NCBI RefSeq assembly: GCF_042676985.1 | Contig: NZ_JBHTIK010000008.1 | Coordinates: forward strand, 124,001-188,000 | DNA length: 64,000 nt | Direction: 5' to 3' | Origin: Sphingosinicella xenopeptidilytica | Lineage (GTDB): Bacteria > Pseudomonadota > Alphaproteobacteria > Sphingomonadales > Sphingomonadaceae | Part shown: in pieces, positions 51,506 through 59,034 of the stretch | Position numbering within the stretch: the first letter of the stretch is position 1 | Layout of the letters: every line of letters starts with the position of its first letter | Notes under the pieces: model-generated | The model's database searches: none | What the model saw: the letters and a program-made list of their open reading frames with translations, nothing else | Told to the model about the DNA's origin: nothing | Program-made: the position numbers and the translations under genes

Positions 51506-52135
51506 TCAGTATAGCTCGTGCGTCAGGCCGTGCTCGTAGAAGGCATTAAGCTGATCGACGCTGAGTTCGGTGATCTTCGCCATGTCGGCAAGAACCTTGC
51601 CGACGCTCGGAAAACCGCTGACATCGGGCCAGTCCTCCGGTTTCCAAAGATGCGAACGGCGGAAGGCCTTGCCGCAGTGAAAATAGGCCTCGCGCACGCG
51701 GACCTTTACCGCTGCTTTTGGCACTTTGCCCTGCTCGGCCAGCCGTTCGAGAACGGCAGGGTCGCGCGTCACGATGGCGTCGCCGTTGATACGCAGGAAG
51801 GTATCGAGCTTCGGGGCCATGAAGAGGAGGCCGACGCGACCGCTCTCGATCACGTTGGAGAATGTTTCCATCTTGTTGTTGCCGGGCCAGTCGGCAAAGG
51901 CCACGCTTCGACGATCCAAAGCCTTGACGAAACCGGGCTCCCCACCGCGCGGTGAGGCATCGAGCCCGGCCTCCGTTTCGGAAGCCACGCAAACGATGGG
52001 CGCCAGTTTCATATACTGGATCATGTAATCGTGGATGAAATCGAACTTCGATCTCACGATCAGCGGACTCGGCACATCGTAGTGCTGCCGCAGTTCCTCA
52101 AGGGTCGAGATTTTGTAGGGATCAGTCTCGGTCAT
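51506..52135 (-). CDS. PPOX-type (pyridoxamine oxidase-like) flavoprotein
   Basis: This 209-residue protein reads ISTLEELRQHYDVPSPLIVRSKFDFIHDYMIQYMKLAPIVCVAS, then RSVAFADWPGNNKMETFSNVIESGRVGLLFMAPKLDTFLRINGDAIVTRDP. That is a split-barrel FMN- or F420-binding protein of the family annotated as pyridoxamine 5'-phosphate oxidase-like FMN-binding proteins. It is last in the minus-strand operon of RidA, Rieske and itself. It might reduce a pathway intermediate or a flavin; there is no evidence for vitamin B6 synthesis. Confidence 0.85.
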   Translation of the reverse strand: MTETDPYKISTLEELRQHYDVPSPLIVRSKFDFIHDYMIQYMKLAPIVCVASETEAGLDASPRGGEPGFVKALDRRSVAFADWPGNNKMETFSNVIESGRVGLLFMAPKLDTFLRINGDAIVTRDPAVLERLAEQGKVPKAAVKVRVREAYFHCGKAFRRSHLWKPEDWPDVSGFPSVGKVLADMAKITELSVDQLNAFYEHGLTHELY

Positions 52136-52149
52136 CGTACGCTCCTCGG

Positions 52150-53160
52150 CTAATCGATGAACTCGGCGGAGGGGTGCGCCCGCGGGAAACTGCGCATGTA
52201 ATCAAGGAACCTCGCCAGCGTCGCATCCGCACGCGTGAGCGAGCCGACGCGGAAATGGATCGTCTGACCGATCGCCGAATCTTCCATCGCGATTGCAATC
52301 TCGTGAAGGCGGGCTTCTTCCAGAAAAGCGCGGACCTCGGCCTCATCCTCGGTGCGCTCCGCCGCGAAAACAGAAAACATGCGGCTCTGTGACGGGGCGG
52401 GAAGGCCCATGCCGGTCATGAAGCCGAACCAGCGGCCGTCCAGCGTGCCTGTCTGGAAAAAGATCGACGTGCCGACGATACCCGCACGGATTGTCATGCG
52501 CCGGCCGCCCCAGAGGCCGTCCATGTCATAGAACATACTGTGGTCCGTCCAGGCCACGTTTCCTTCGGGATTGGGGCCTTTCAGATCGAACTTGTGCAGG
52601 TACAGGAGGTGCTGGATATCAGGCGTCTGCGCGCAGATGATCCAGGGATCGATGTTCATTGGTACCGGGAATTCCTGCGTATCGGTAAGGATATCCGCGT
52701 CCGGAAAAGGCCAGTCCGGAATTTCGAACCACGGCTCCTCCCCGTTGAATGCCCAGATCAGTCCGTGCTTTTCCTGCGTAGGAAAGGCAAACAACGACGC
52801 GCGCCGGGGCGCGGGGTCACCACTGCCGGTTTTCTGGCAAATGCCGTCCCTGTTGAATTCCCACATGTGATACGGACACTGCACGTGATTGCCGACGACC
52901 TTGCCGACGGAAATATCAGCTCCTAGGTGCGGGCAATAGGCACTGGTTACCTGCGCGGCACCGTTAGTACCCCGGAAGGCGATGACGCGCCCACCGAGGA
53001 AGGGAAAGCCCTTTACCTCCCCGGCGCCGATATCCGAGGACATGCAGATCGGAAACCAGCTTTGCGTATACAGCCCGTTCTCGCCTTCCATGGGGACGTG
53101 CTGGCCCAGCAGGCGGCGTCTGCGCGGCTGCGCTGTATCGGTTTGGATGACAGTCGCCAT
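52150..53160 (-). CDS. Rieske [2Fe-2S] oxygenase, second paralogue
   Basis: This 336-residue protein is clearly paralogous to 2841-3833, down to the tail (RAHPSAEFID versus RAHPSADFIG). Rieske ligands are C76-x-H78 and C95-xx-H98 (CPHLGAD, CPYHMW). The catalytic iron site is D181, H184 and H189 (PDIQHLLYLH). It lies 16 bases downstream of the RidA gene and 14 before the PPOX gene. No ferredoxin or reductase is adjacent. Probably hydroxylates or dealkylates the compound imported by the divergent TonB receptor. Confidence 0.92.
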   Translation of the reverse strand: MATVIQTDTAQPRRRRLLGQHVPMEGENGLYTQSWFPICMSSDIGAGEVKGFPFLGGRVIAFRGTNGAAQVTSAYCPHLGADISVGKVVGNHVQCPYHMWEFNRDGICQKTGSGDPAPRRASLFAFPTQEKHGLIWAFNGEEPWFEIPDWPFPDADILTDTQEFPVPMNIDPWIICAQTPDIQHLLYLHKFDLKGPNPEGNVAWTDHSMFYDMDGLWGGRRMTIRAGIVGTSIFFQTGTLDGRWFGFMTGMGLPAPSQSRMFSVFAAERTEDEAEVRAFLEEARLHEIAIAMEDSAIGQTIHFRVGSLTRADATLARFLDYMRSFPRAHPSAEFID

Positions 53161-53176
53161 TCTTTATGCCTTTCGA

Positions 53177-53587
53177 TCAGTTTCGTTGGCCGGGCAGAAG
53201 CGCATCGACCTGAATTTCCACCAGAAGCTCGGGAAACAGCAGGCGCCGGACTTCAATGCCCGTTGAGGCCGGAAAAGGGCCGTTCCCGTAAAAAGCCTTG
53301 CGCAGCGGGATCGCGGCGGCGAGCGCATCCATGTCTGTCACGTACATGACTTCCCGCACAACGTCGCCGAAGCCCAGCCCGAACTCGGCAAGTGTGCGAC
53401 CAATCTGGCGGTAGACAAACTCGAGCTGTGCATTGAAGTCGCCGACATTGAGCGGCCTGAAATCGGCATCCAGACTGGTCGTGCCCGAGACATGCAGCAG
53501 CCTTCCGTCGCTTACCGCCTGCGCAAAGCCGATGTCCCGCTGTGCGGCCTGCCATTCGGGAAGGAAAAAGCGATCACTATCCGACAT
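53177..53587 (-). CDS. RidA-family protein
   Basis: The protein has 136 residues from ATG 53587, which has GGAGAT upstream; the frame is open to 53692 but that part holds operator sequence. The family pattern is IGFAQAVSDGRLLHVSGTTSLDADFRPLNVGDFNAQLEFVYRQIG, then FGDVVREVMYVTDMDALAAAIPLRKAF and PASTGIEVRRLLFPELLVEIQVDALL. This includes the C-terminal arginine and glutamate positions of imine deaminases. It is first in the operon controlled by the site at 53609. It resembles the partial gene at 1-145. Confidence 0.9.
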   Translation of the reverse strand: MSDSDRFFLPEWQAAQRDIGFAQAVSDGRLLHVSGTTSLDADFRPLNVGDFNAQLEFVYRQIGRTLAEFGLGFGDVVREVMYVTDMDALAAAIPLRKAFYGNGPFPASTGIEVRRLLFPELLVEIQVDALLPGQRN

Positions 53588-53608
53588 CTTAGATCTCCAT
53601 TGGTCTGG

Positions 53609-53619
53609 CTGTCTGACAG
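53609..53619. promoter_or_regulatory. GntR-type operator at the RidA promoter
   Basis: CTGTC-T-GACAG is a perfect palindrome, 22 bases upstream of the RidA start and followed by ATTTAAATAT, which may be promoter sequence. TGT-N3-ACA is the usual core for FadR-subfamily regulators. Confidence 0.65.
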
Positions 53620-53699
53620 ATTTAAATATGTACGTCAATGGCGATATCGGCACGGATCCGCGATGAAATATCATTGCCAACGCATTCGCCATCTGTCAT

Positions 53700-53710
53700 C
53701 TGTCTGACAG
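53700..53710. promoter_or_regulatory. GntR-type operator at the TonB receptor promoter
   Basis: The same 11-mer CTGTCTGACAG occurs 46 bases upstream of the receptor ATG. Extra half-sites flank it, CTGTCAT on the left and CCTGACA on the right, suggesting cooperative binding. Confidence 0.65.
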
Positions 53711-53755
53711 CCTGACAAAAGATTGGGTCATCTCAAGAATGAAGGGAGAGTGTTT

Positions 53756-55891
53756 ATGCGAAGCAAAAAGGGAATGCTCCGTCTAGCCTGCTGCACTGCC
53801 GCCATCGGAGCCCTGACTGGCAGCTTCGAAGCCCATGCCGGAACGACCGCGAACGAAAACGGCGTTACGAGCGGTGACGAAATCGTCATCAGCGCCCGTC
53901 GCCGCAATGAAGCGCTCCAGGACGTGCCGATCGCGGTCACGGTCCTGACCTCTGAAGAGATTGCAAAATCGGGCGTTCAGGGCGTCGGTGACATCGCCAA
54001 CCTCACGCCGAACGTCAGCTTCGACAATGCGCTCAATCTCGGCACGAACTTTCTCACGATTCGCGGGCAGGGTCAGAGCCAGTATGCGCCACCTCCAGCC
54101 GCGATCGTGGTGGATGGCGTGCTCACGATCTCACCGCTTCAGTTCAACGTCGATGAATTCGACTTGCAGCAGGCCGAAGTCCTGAAAGGGCCGCAGGGCG
54201 CCATTTACGGGCGGAACGCCATTGCCGGTGCCGTCAACATCACTAGCCGCAAACCGGGTGATACGTTTGAAGCGCGAATGCTTGCGGGTTACGGCCGCGG
54301 CGAGGAATGGCGTGCGAAAGCCAGCATAAGCGGCCCGGTGATTCCCGGGCTGCTTTCGGTTCTGGCCGGTGTCTCGTTCACCGATCGGCGCGGTCAAGTA
54401 GAGAACGTCACGACCGGGGCCTACTCGGACAAGATGAAAGACCTCACCGGCCGGCTACGGGCCATCGTGATGCCCACAGATACTGTCGAAGTCGACGTCA
54501 AATATACCTACTCCGACGCGAAGGGGCGTGATCCTGCATATATCACCAGTCGCTCGGGCGACCCTTCGGTGAGTTCGGACCCTCTCGATGCCAATCGCGA
54601 GGGCCGTAACCCGAGGACGCTTCACGACCTGTCGGGCAAGCTCAGTGTCGAATCCGGTTTCGGTACGGCGACACTGACGCTGGCGTATGTGCATGTTTCG
54701 GAAAATGTCGAGGCGGACTTCGACTTTTCGCCGCTCGATATCTTCGCGGTAAAGCAGAAGCAGAGCGAAAGCGGATTCTCCCAGGAGCTTCGCTTCACAT
54801 CCACCGACGACGGCCCCCTGCGCTGGCTGGTCGGCGGCTATCACGTGCGCTCGAAACGGCGTATCGGCGCCGATATTTTCGTCGACCCGTTCTATTTCGG
54901 GCTGACGCCGGAACCGACGCAGGCGGATTTCCTGATCAGCCAGAGCAACGATCTCAACCGCTACGAAACCTGGTCCGGCTTCGCGAACGTCGAATACGAT
55001 ATCCTGCCTAATCTGGAGGCCGCCGTCGCCATTCGCTATGATGACGACGATCTCACCCAGCATCCGGGAACGGGGGGCACGCGCCGCGCCGGCTTCTCAA
55101 AGTGGCAGCCGAAGGGCACGCTGACGTTCAAGCCGATCCCGGAGTGGATGCTCTATTCCTCTGTAGGCAAGGGCTTCCGCAGCGGCGATTTCAACGCCAG
55201 CGGATCGAGCTTTGGCAATCCGGTGATCTCGGCGGAATCGGCAATCAACTATGAAATCGGTACCAAGGCGCGCCTGTTCGACGGACGCGTCATACTCGAT
55301 GCCGCTGTTTTCCGAACCGATCTTGATAATGGACAGTTCAAACTGTTCGATGCTGTCGGTGCGACCAATGTCGGCATCAATATCGACAAGACACGCATCG
55401 AGGGCTTCGAAATCGCGGGCGCCTTCCGGTTGACGGAAGGCTTCACGCTCAGTGCCAGCCTCGGCTATGCGGATCCGAAGATCCGCGGCTTCACGCCGCC
55501 GCTTGGCTTCGGCGGTTCAACGGCCGAATACATCGGCAATCGGCCGCCGCGCGTCTCGCGCTATACCGCCAATGTCGGCCTCGATATCGACATCCCCGTT
55601 TCCGATGATCTGAACCTCTACGTGCGACCGGAGTTTCGCCACACGAGCGGCTTCTATTGGGATCTCGAGAATGATTACCGTCGCCCATCGGCGAACCTCG
55701 TCAATTTGCGCGCTGGCCTGAGCGATGCGGATGGGAGCTGGACCGTCACCGGCTGGGTAAAGAATGCGCTCTCGGAAAAGGTGACGGGAGAATACCAGCC
55801 TTTCACCAACTCCGGTCATCCGCTCGGTATCGATGTCTACTACCCTGCGGTGGGTGCAAGCTACGGTATCGAACTGACTTACAGCTTCTGA
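53756..55891 (+). CDS. TonB-dependent outer-membrane receptor
   Basis: The protein has 711 residues from ATG 53756 (ribosome site AAGGGAGAG). The signal peptide ends EAHAG, the plug start is DEIVISARRRNEALQDVP, followed by TIRGQGQSQYAPPPAAIVV and AEVLKGPQGAIYGRNAIAGAV; the barrel ends GIELTYSF. It is divergent from the RidA-Rieske-PPOX operon with GntR operators between them, and probably imports that operon's substrate. It resembles the receptor at 157-2349 in neighbourhood, but a computed alignment is needed to judge how close they are. Confidence 0.95.
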   Translation: MRSKKGMLRLACCTAAIGALTGSFEAHAGTTANENGVTSGDEIVISARRRNEALQDVPIAVTVLTSEEIAKSGVQGVGDIANLTPNVSFDNALNLGTNFLTIRGQGQSQYAPPPAAIVVDGVLTISPLQFNVDEFDLQQAEVLKGPQGAIYGRNAIAGAVNITSRKPGDTFEARMLAGYGRGEEWRAKASISGPVIPGLLSVLAGVSFTDRRGQVENVTTGAYSDKMKDLTGRLRAIVMPTDTVEVDVKYTYSDAKGRDPAYITSRSGDPSVSSDPLDANREGRNPRTLHDLSGKLSVESGFGTATLTLAYVHVSENVEADFDFSPLDIFAVKQKQSESGFSQELRFTSTDDGPLRWLVGGYHVRSKRRIGADIFVDPFYFGLTPEPTQADFLISQSNDLNRYETWSGFANVEYDILPNLEAAVAIRYDDDDLTQHPGTGGTRRAGFSKWQPKGTLTFKPIPEWMLYSSVGKGFRSGDFNASGSSFGNPVISAESAINYEIGTKARLFDGRVILDAAVFRTDLDNGQFKLFDAVGATNVGINIDKTRIEGFEIAGAFRLTEGFTLSASLGYADPKIRGFTPPLGFGGSTAEYIGNRPPRVSRYTANVGLDIDIPVSDDLNLYVRPEFRHTSGFYWDLENDYRRPSANLVNLRAGLSDADGSWTVTGWVKNALSEKVTGEYQPFTNSGHPLGIDVYYPAVGASYGIELTYSF

Positions 55892-55937
55892 AGAAGCCGG
55901 GTGCCCGATCAATCATCGGGCATCCGGTTCTTGCCGA

Positions 55938-56639
55938 TCAACGGGTGAGAATTTCGTTGAGGCGTGCCGCGACTGCCTCAGCATGAGTCGTGATCGCCAT
56001 ATGCCCAGCCTCGATCTCGCTCACTCGCCATCCTTCCGCTGCAGCTTCCGCTGCCGTTGTCTCGAAGAACGGAAACTCCGTGAAGCGCACATAGTCTCGC
56101 CCACAGTGCACGGGCGCATCATATTGCGCGATATCCGCAAATCCTTTCAGCGGCATAGGCCGCAGCCGCTCAACGATCTTCCGCGTATCTGCCGTTTCAG
56201 GTAAACCGAGAAATGTCGAGTCAGGAGGCTGAATATATTCGGGAGCCTCCCCAGTGATCAACGACCCGAACACATCACGAAGCTCCCGATGTTTACCGAA
56301 GAGCGACTGCCCGCGCTGGAGCATAAAGCCGTCGAGAACGACCAGATGGCTGACAAGATCTGGCCTCGCAGCGGCAACTTCAGCAGCGACCACCGCCCCA
56401 TAACTATGTCCGATCAGGGCTATATTCTCATTGTCCAGAAACGGCAGCGTCTCCAGAATATCGGCCACATGCTCGGCAAGGCCGATGTTTGCCGTTCCCA
56501 AATGCCTACGTTCGGCAAGCGCTGTAAGTGTGGGGGCATGGGGTTCGAAGCCGAACCGCATCAGCTCGGCCTGCAGCGGACGCCAACACCAGCCGCCCAG
56601 CCAAGCACCATGAATCAGGATTATCGATGGTAAGGTCAT
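55938..56639 (-). CDS. Alpha/beta hydrolase (esterase EstC/MhpC-like)
   Basis: This 233-residue protein shows IILIHGAWLGGWCWRPL (oxyanion HGAW), TLTALAERRHLG, the nucleophile serine in IGHSYGAVVAAEVAA, an acid after VVLDGFM, and the histidine in IEAGHMAITTHAEAV. The family includes methyl-ester esterases and hydroxynitrile-lyase-like enzymes. A TGTCTGACA operator lies 41 bases upstream, identical in core to those of the RidA/TonB pair, so it is probably part of the same regulon and may release the aromatic acid from an ester. Confidence 0.92.
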   Translation of the reverse strand: MTLPSIILIHGAWLGGWCWRPLQAELMRFGFEPHAPTLTALAERRHLGTANIGLAEHVADILETLPFLDNENIALIGHSYGAVVAAEVAAARPDLVSHLVVLDGFMLQRGQSLFGKHRELRDVFGSLITGEAPEYIQPPDSTFLGLPETADTRKIVERLRPMPLKGFADIAQYDAPVHCGRDYVRFTEFPFFETTAAEAAAEGWRVSEIEAGHMAITTHAEAVAARLNEILTR

Positions 56640-56679
56640 AGGTGGAGGTTAGGCATGTTACACGTCAGAGTGCAATATT

Positions 56680-56688
56680 TGTCTGACA
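56680..56688. promoter_or_regulatory. GntR-type operator at the hydrolase promoter
   Basis: TGTCTGACA, followed by GATTT as at 53609, lies 41 bases upstream of the hydrolase start. It extends the group of related sites around the GntR regulator to four. Confidence 0.6.
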
Positions 56689-56837
56689 GATTTTTGTGTG
56701 AGTGATCCCGAGGCGCCTAAGTGAACTCCCATTGCGGCCCGCATTTGATAAAGGCCGCTCAACCTCATCGCTAAGGGTTCATGGTGTAAATAACAGTTTA
56801 CTATTCGGAACACGGAAATGCTCTTCAGAAATTCAAG

Positions 56838-56864
56838 TGCGGGCTAAACTCAGCCCGCAATTTT
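56838..56864 (+). terminator. Intrinsic-terminator-like hairpin
   Basis: A perfect stem TGCGGGCT / AGCCCGCA with loop AAACTC is followed by ATTTT. It reads as an intrinsic terminator on the plus strand, but the nearest upstream plus-strand gene ends 950 bases away. It may end a leader or small RNA transcript ahead of the pilus operon. Confidence 0.5.
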
Positions 56865-57071
56865 CAGCTTACGACAGGGTGGTCGTCCTTCGATCTTTGG
56901 GCGATCGATGTAATCGACCCGACATTCCGCTATTTGAACAAATTTGCTCCAGTGCTGTCTTTCTGAAAACATCAATGTCATTTTTGGCATTTGGAAGTTC
57001 TTAACATTAATCGCCAATGATCTAGAGATTGGAAAAAGGAATCGATGACTGTGTGATGCAAGGATAGTTTC

Positions 57072-57614
57072 ATGCTGAAAATACGACGCTACATGACTGC
57101 TTCCTCTGTACTTTGTGCTATAAGTACGTCCGCTTACGCAGACATAACAGGGAGCATAGATGCAAAGATTGCCTTGACGACAGGGTGCATCGTCAATGCG
57201 CAGAGCGCCGACGATGGCGGTGCTTCGGTAGATTTCGGCGAAATTGACTTCGGTAGTCACAACACATTGTTTACGCAGGCGGACGGGGAAGTAGCCGGCA
57301 CTGGTGCCGGCATCGCTGTACAGTGCAGCCCCGGCGTGTCACCTGTCCTTGTCTTCGATGCCGGTCAGAACGATGGTTCCGGATCGGGTGGCGGCAACCG
57401 TGCAATGGAACACACGATCACCGCCGGTGAGTATGTAACTTATAGCCTGTTCTCTGACGCTGGCCGATCCACCGTTATCCCGATCGGTGGAAGCATCTCG
57501 CTGACGACCAACGGCAGCGCGCAGGTCATTCCCGTCTATGGGCGCGCTTACGGCGCCTCAGGCCTGATCACAGGCACCTACACCGATGTCATAACGGTAG
57601 TGCTCGAGCTTTAG
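57072..57614 (+). CDS. Spore coat U domain pilin-like protein
   Basis: This 180-residue secreted protein has a signal peptide ending SAYAD. The SCPU domain follows: IALTTGCIVNAQ, ASVDFGEIDFGSH, GIAVQCSPGVSPVLVFDAG, NRAMEHTITAGEYVTYSLFSDAG and YTDVITVVLEL. The two conserved cysteines (TGCIV, QCSPG) form the usual disulphide. SCPU proteins are the subunits of archaic/sigma-type chaperone-usher fimbriae such as Csu. It is first in the operon; the second pilin gene follows after 27 bases. Confidence 0.9.
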   Translation: MLKIRRYMTASSVLCAISTSAYADITGSIDAKIALTTGCIVNAQSADDGGASVDFGEIDFGSHNTLFTQADGEVAGTGAGIAVQCSPGVSPVLVFDAGQNDGSGSGGGNRAMEHTITAGEYVTYSLFSDAGRSTVIPIGGSISLTTNGSAQVIPVYGRAYGASGLITGTYTDVITVVLEL

Positions 57615-57641
57615 CGGGCGTGCAAGGCGGGGCGCTGTACC

Positions 57642-58181
57642 ATGAATCCATCCCGACAGCCCGCCGCGATCGGGATTTTTCTGGCGCTGCTATTCGTGGC
57701 TTTCGAAGCCAAGGCCGCAACTGGTGCCAGCTTTCAGGTCTCAGCAACCATAGAACCCGGATGCCTCGTCGACGGCCTCGGCGCGAGCGGACATGCGGGT
57801 ACTCTCGGCGAGCTCGATTTCGGAACAGACTCGGCGCTTTCCACAGCGACACACAGCGCGAGCTCGCAAAGTACACAGGCCATAACCCTGCGCTGCACAC
57901 CCGGTGTCGCGCTCGCCATGAGCATCGACGGCGGAGCCCATGCGGGAACGTCCACGCGGCATCTTCAGCGCGGCACGAATCCGGCCGATCAAATCGCCTA
58001 CAGTGTCTGCGGGGACGCTGCGTGCACGGCGCCGATCACTATCGGGGGAAGCGTCGGCATTACGGTCACAGCCGCAAACATGAACGACGTTCGCCTGCCC
58101 GTTTTCGGCCGGATGACGCTGCCCGGCGATGTGCCCGCCGGTACGTATTCAGACGTGCTTACGGTGACGCTTAGCTGGTGA
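57642..58181 (+). CDS. Spore coat U domain pilin-like protein, second copy
   Basis: The 179-residue protein has a signal peptide ending FEAKAA and the same domain plan as its neighbour: IEPGCLVDG, GTLGELDFGTDSAL, ITLRCTPGVALAMSIDGGAH, TRHLQRGTNPADQIAYSVCGDAAC and GTYSDVLTVTLSW. An extra cysteine pair (CGDAAC) is present. Tandem SCPU genes are normal for this pilus class, one often being the major subunit. It sits 27 bases before the chaperone gene. Confidence 0.9.
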   Translation: MNPSRQPAAIGIFLALLFVAFEAKAATGASFQVSATIEPGCLVDGLGASGHAGTLGELDFGTDSALSTATHSASSQSTQAITLRCTPGVALAMSIDGGAHAGTSTRHLQRGTNPADQIAYSVCGDAACTAPITIGGSVGITVTAANMNDVRLPVFGRMTLPGDVPAGTYSDVLTVTLSW

Positions 58182-58208
58182 GGAGCGGTTTTTTTAAGGG
58201 GGACAAAC

Positions 58209-58976
58209 ATGAGGAACTGGGCATACGCGGCCGTAGCCGCCATCCTTGCATGTCAGCCTTCGCCGGGCGCCGCGCAGCCCACCGGGTCGGTTTTGATCTG
58301 GCCAGTGGATCCCGTGATTGAGGCCGGACGCAACGCCGCGGCGCTATGGCTTGAAAACCCCGGTACTGCACCCATCCTTCTTCAGGTTCGAATTTTCGGG
58401 TGGGCGCAGCCGGACGGCGAGAATGCGTATACGCCGCAAAGCGATGTTGTCGGCACGCCGCCGATGGTTCGGATCGAACCCGGCAAGAGGCAACTCGTGC
58501 GCCTGACACGCACGACCGCAACCGCTGCGAACCGTGAGCTTGCCTACCGTGTGATCATCGATGAAATCCCAATTGCGGATACCGCGCAGTCTGCACAGAC
58601 CGCCGCCTCTGTGCGTTTCCGCATGCGCTATTCGCTACCGCTGTTCAGCTACGGAACGGCCGCTGAGCCGGACGTTCGGAAAAGCGATGGGAGACAGGGG
58701 GCAAAGATGTCGCCGCCGCTACGCTGGCGAACGGCCGAAGCTAACGGCAGAACGGTTCTCGAGGTTCGCAACGACGGCGATATTCATGCCCGGCTCGTGG
58801 ATGTCGGTTTCACGGCGAGCGGGCGTGCCCAACGCTTGACGCCGGGGTTGCTCGGCTATGTTCTTCCCGGCGCGATCGCGCGTTGGCCGCTGCCGGAAGG
58901 GGTTTCACCCAAGGGGACACTGGTCGCGACCGTCAACGGCACACCGGATGTACAGTTTCAGCCCATGGCGCAGTGA
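58209..58976 (+). CDS. Periplasmic fimbrial chaperone (PapD-like)
   Basis: This 255-residue protein has a signal peptide ending PGAAQ and two immunoglobulin-like domains. The N-terminal domain shows SVLIWPVDPVIEAGRNAAALWLENPG and the donor-strand G1 region PPMVRIEPGKRQLVRLTR, with the conserved arginine and lysine anchoring the subunit C-terminus. The C-terminal domain starts near 140. It folds and delivers the SCPU subunits to the usher. Ribosome site AAGGGGGA precedes the start. Confidence 0.93.
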   Translation: MRNWAYAAVAAILACQPSPGAAQPTGSVLIWPVDPVIEAGRNAAALWLENPGTAPILLQVRIFGWAQPDGENAYTPQSDVVGTPPMVRIEPGKRQLVRLTRTTATAANRELAYRVIIDEIPIADTAQSAQTAASVRFRMRYSLPLFSYGTAAEPDVRKSDGRQGAKMSPPLRWRTAEANGRTVLEVRNDGDIHARLVDVGFTASGRAQRLTPGLLGYVLPGAIARWPLPEGVSPKGTLVATVNGTPDVQFQPMAQ

Positions 58977-59034
58977 TCCGAACATGGAACCGACTGCGAT
59001 CTTCGGGCGATATCGGCATGCACGGTGATATGGC

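Larger units (their letters stand above)
56640..57071. other. AT-rich spacer before the pilus operon
   Basis: These 432 bases are visibly lower in GC than the surroundings. They contain the GntR site near 56680 and a hairpin at 56838-56859. Translated frames are short and lack family resemblance, so I see no gene. The pilus operon promoter probably lies in the last 150 bases, but I cannot place it firmly. Confidence 0.5.

Noticed and set aside
56702..57260. Short frames on both strands in the AT-rich spacer
   Set aside because: No family resemblance, no ribosome sites, and overlap with the first pilin gene.
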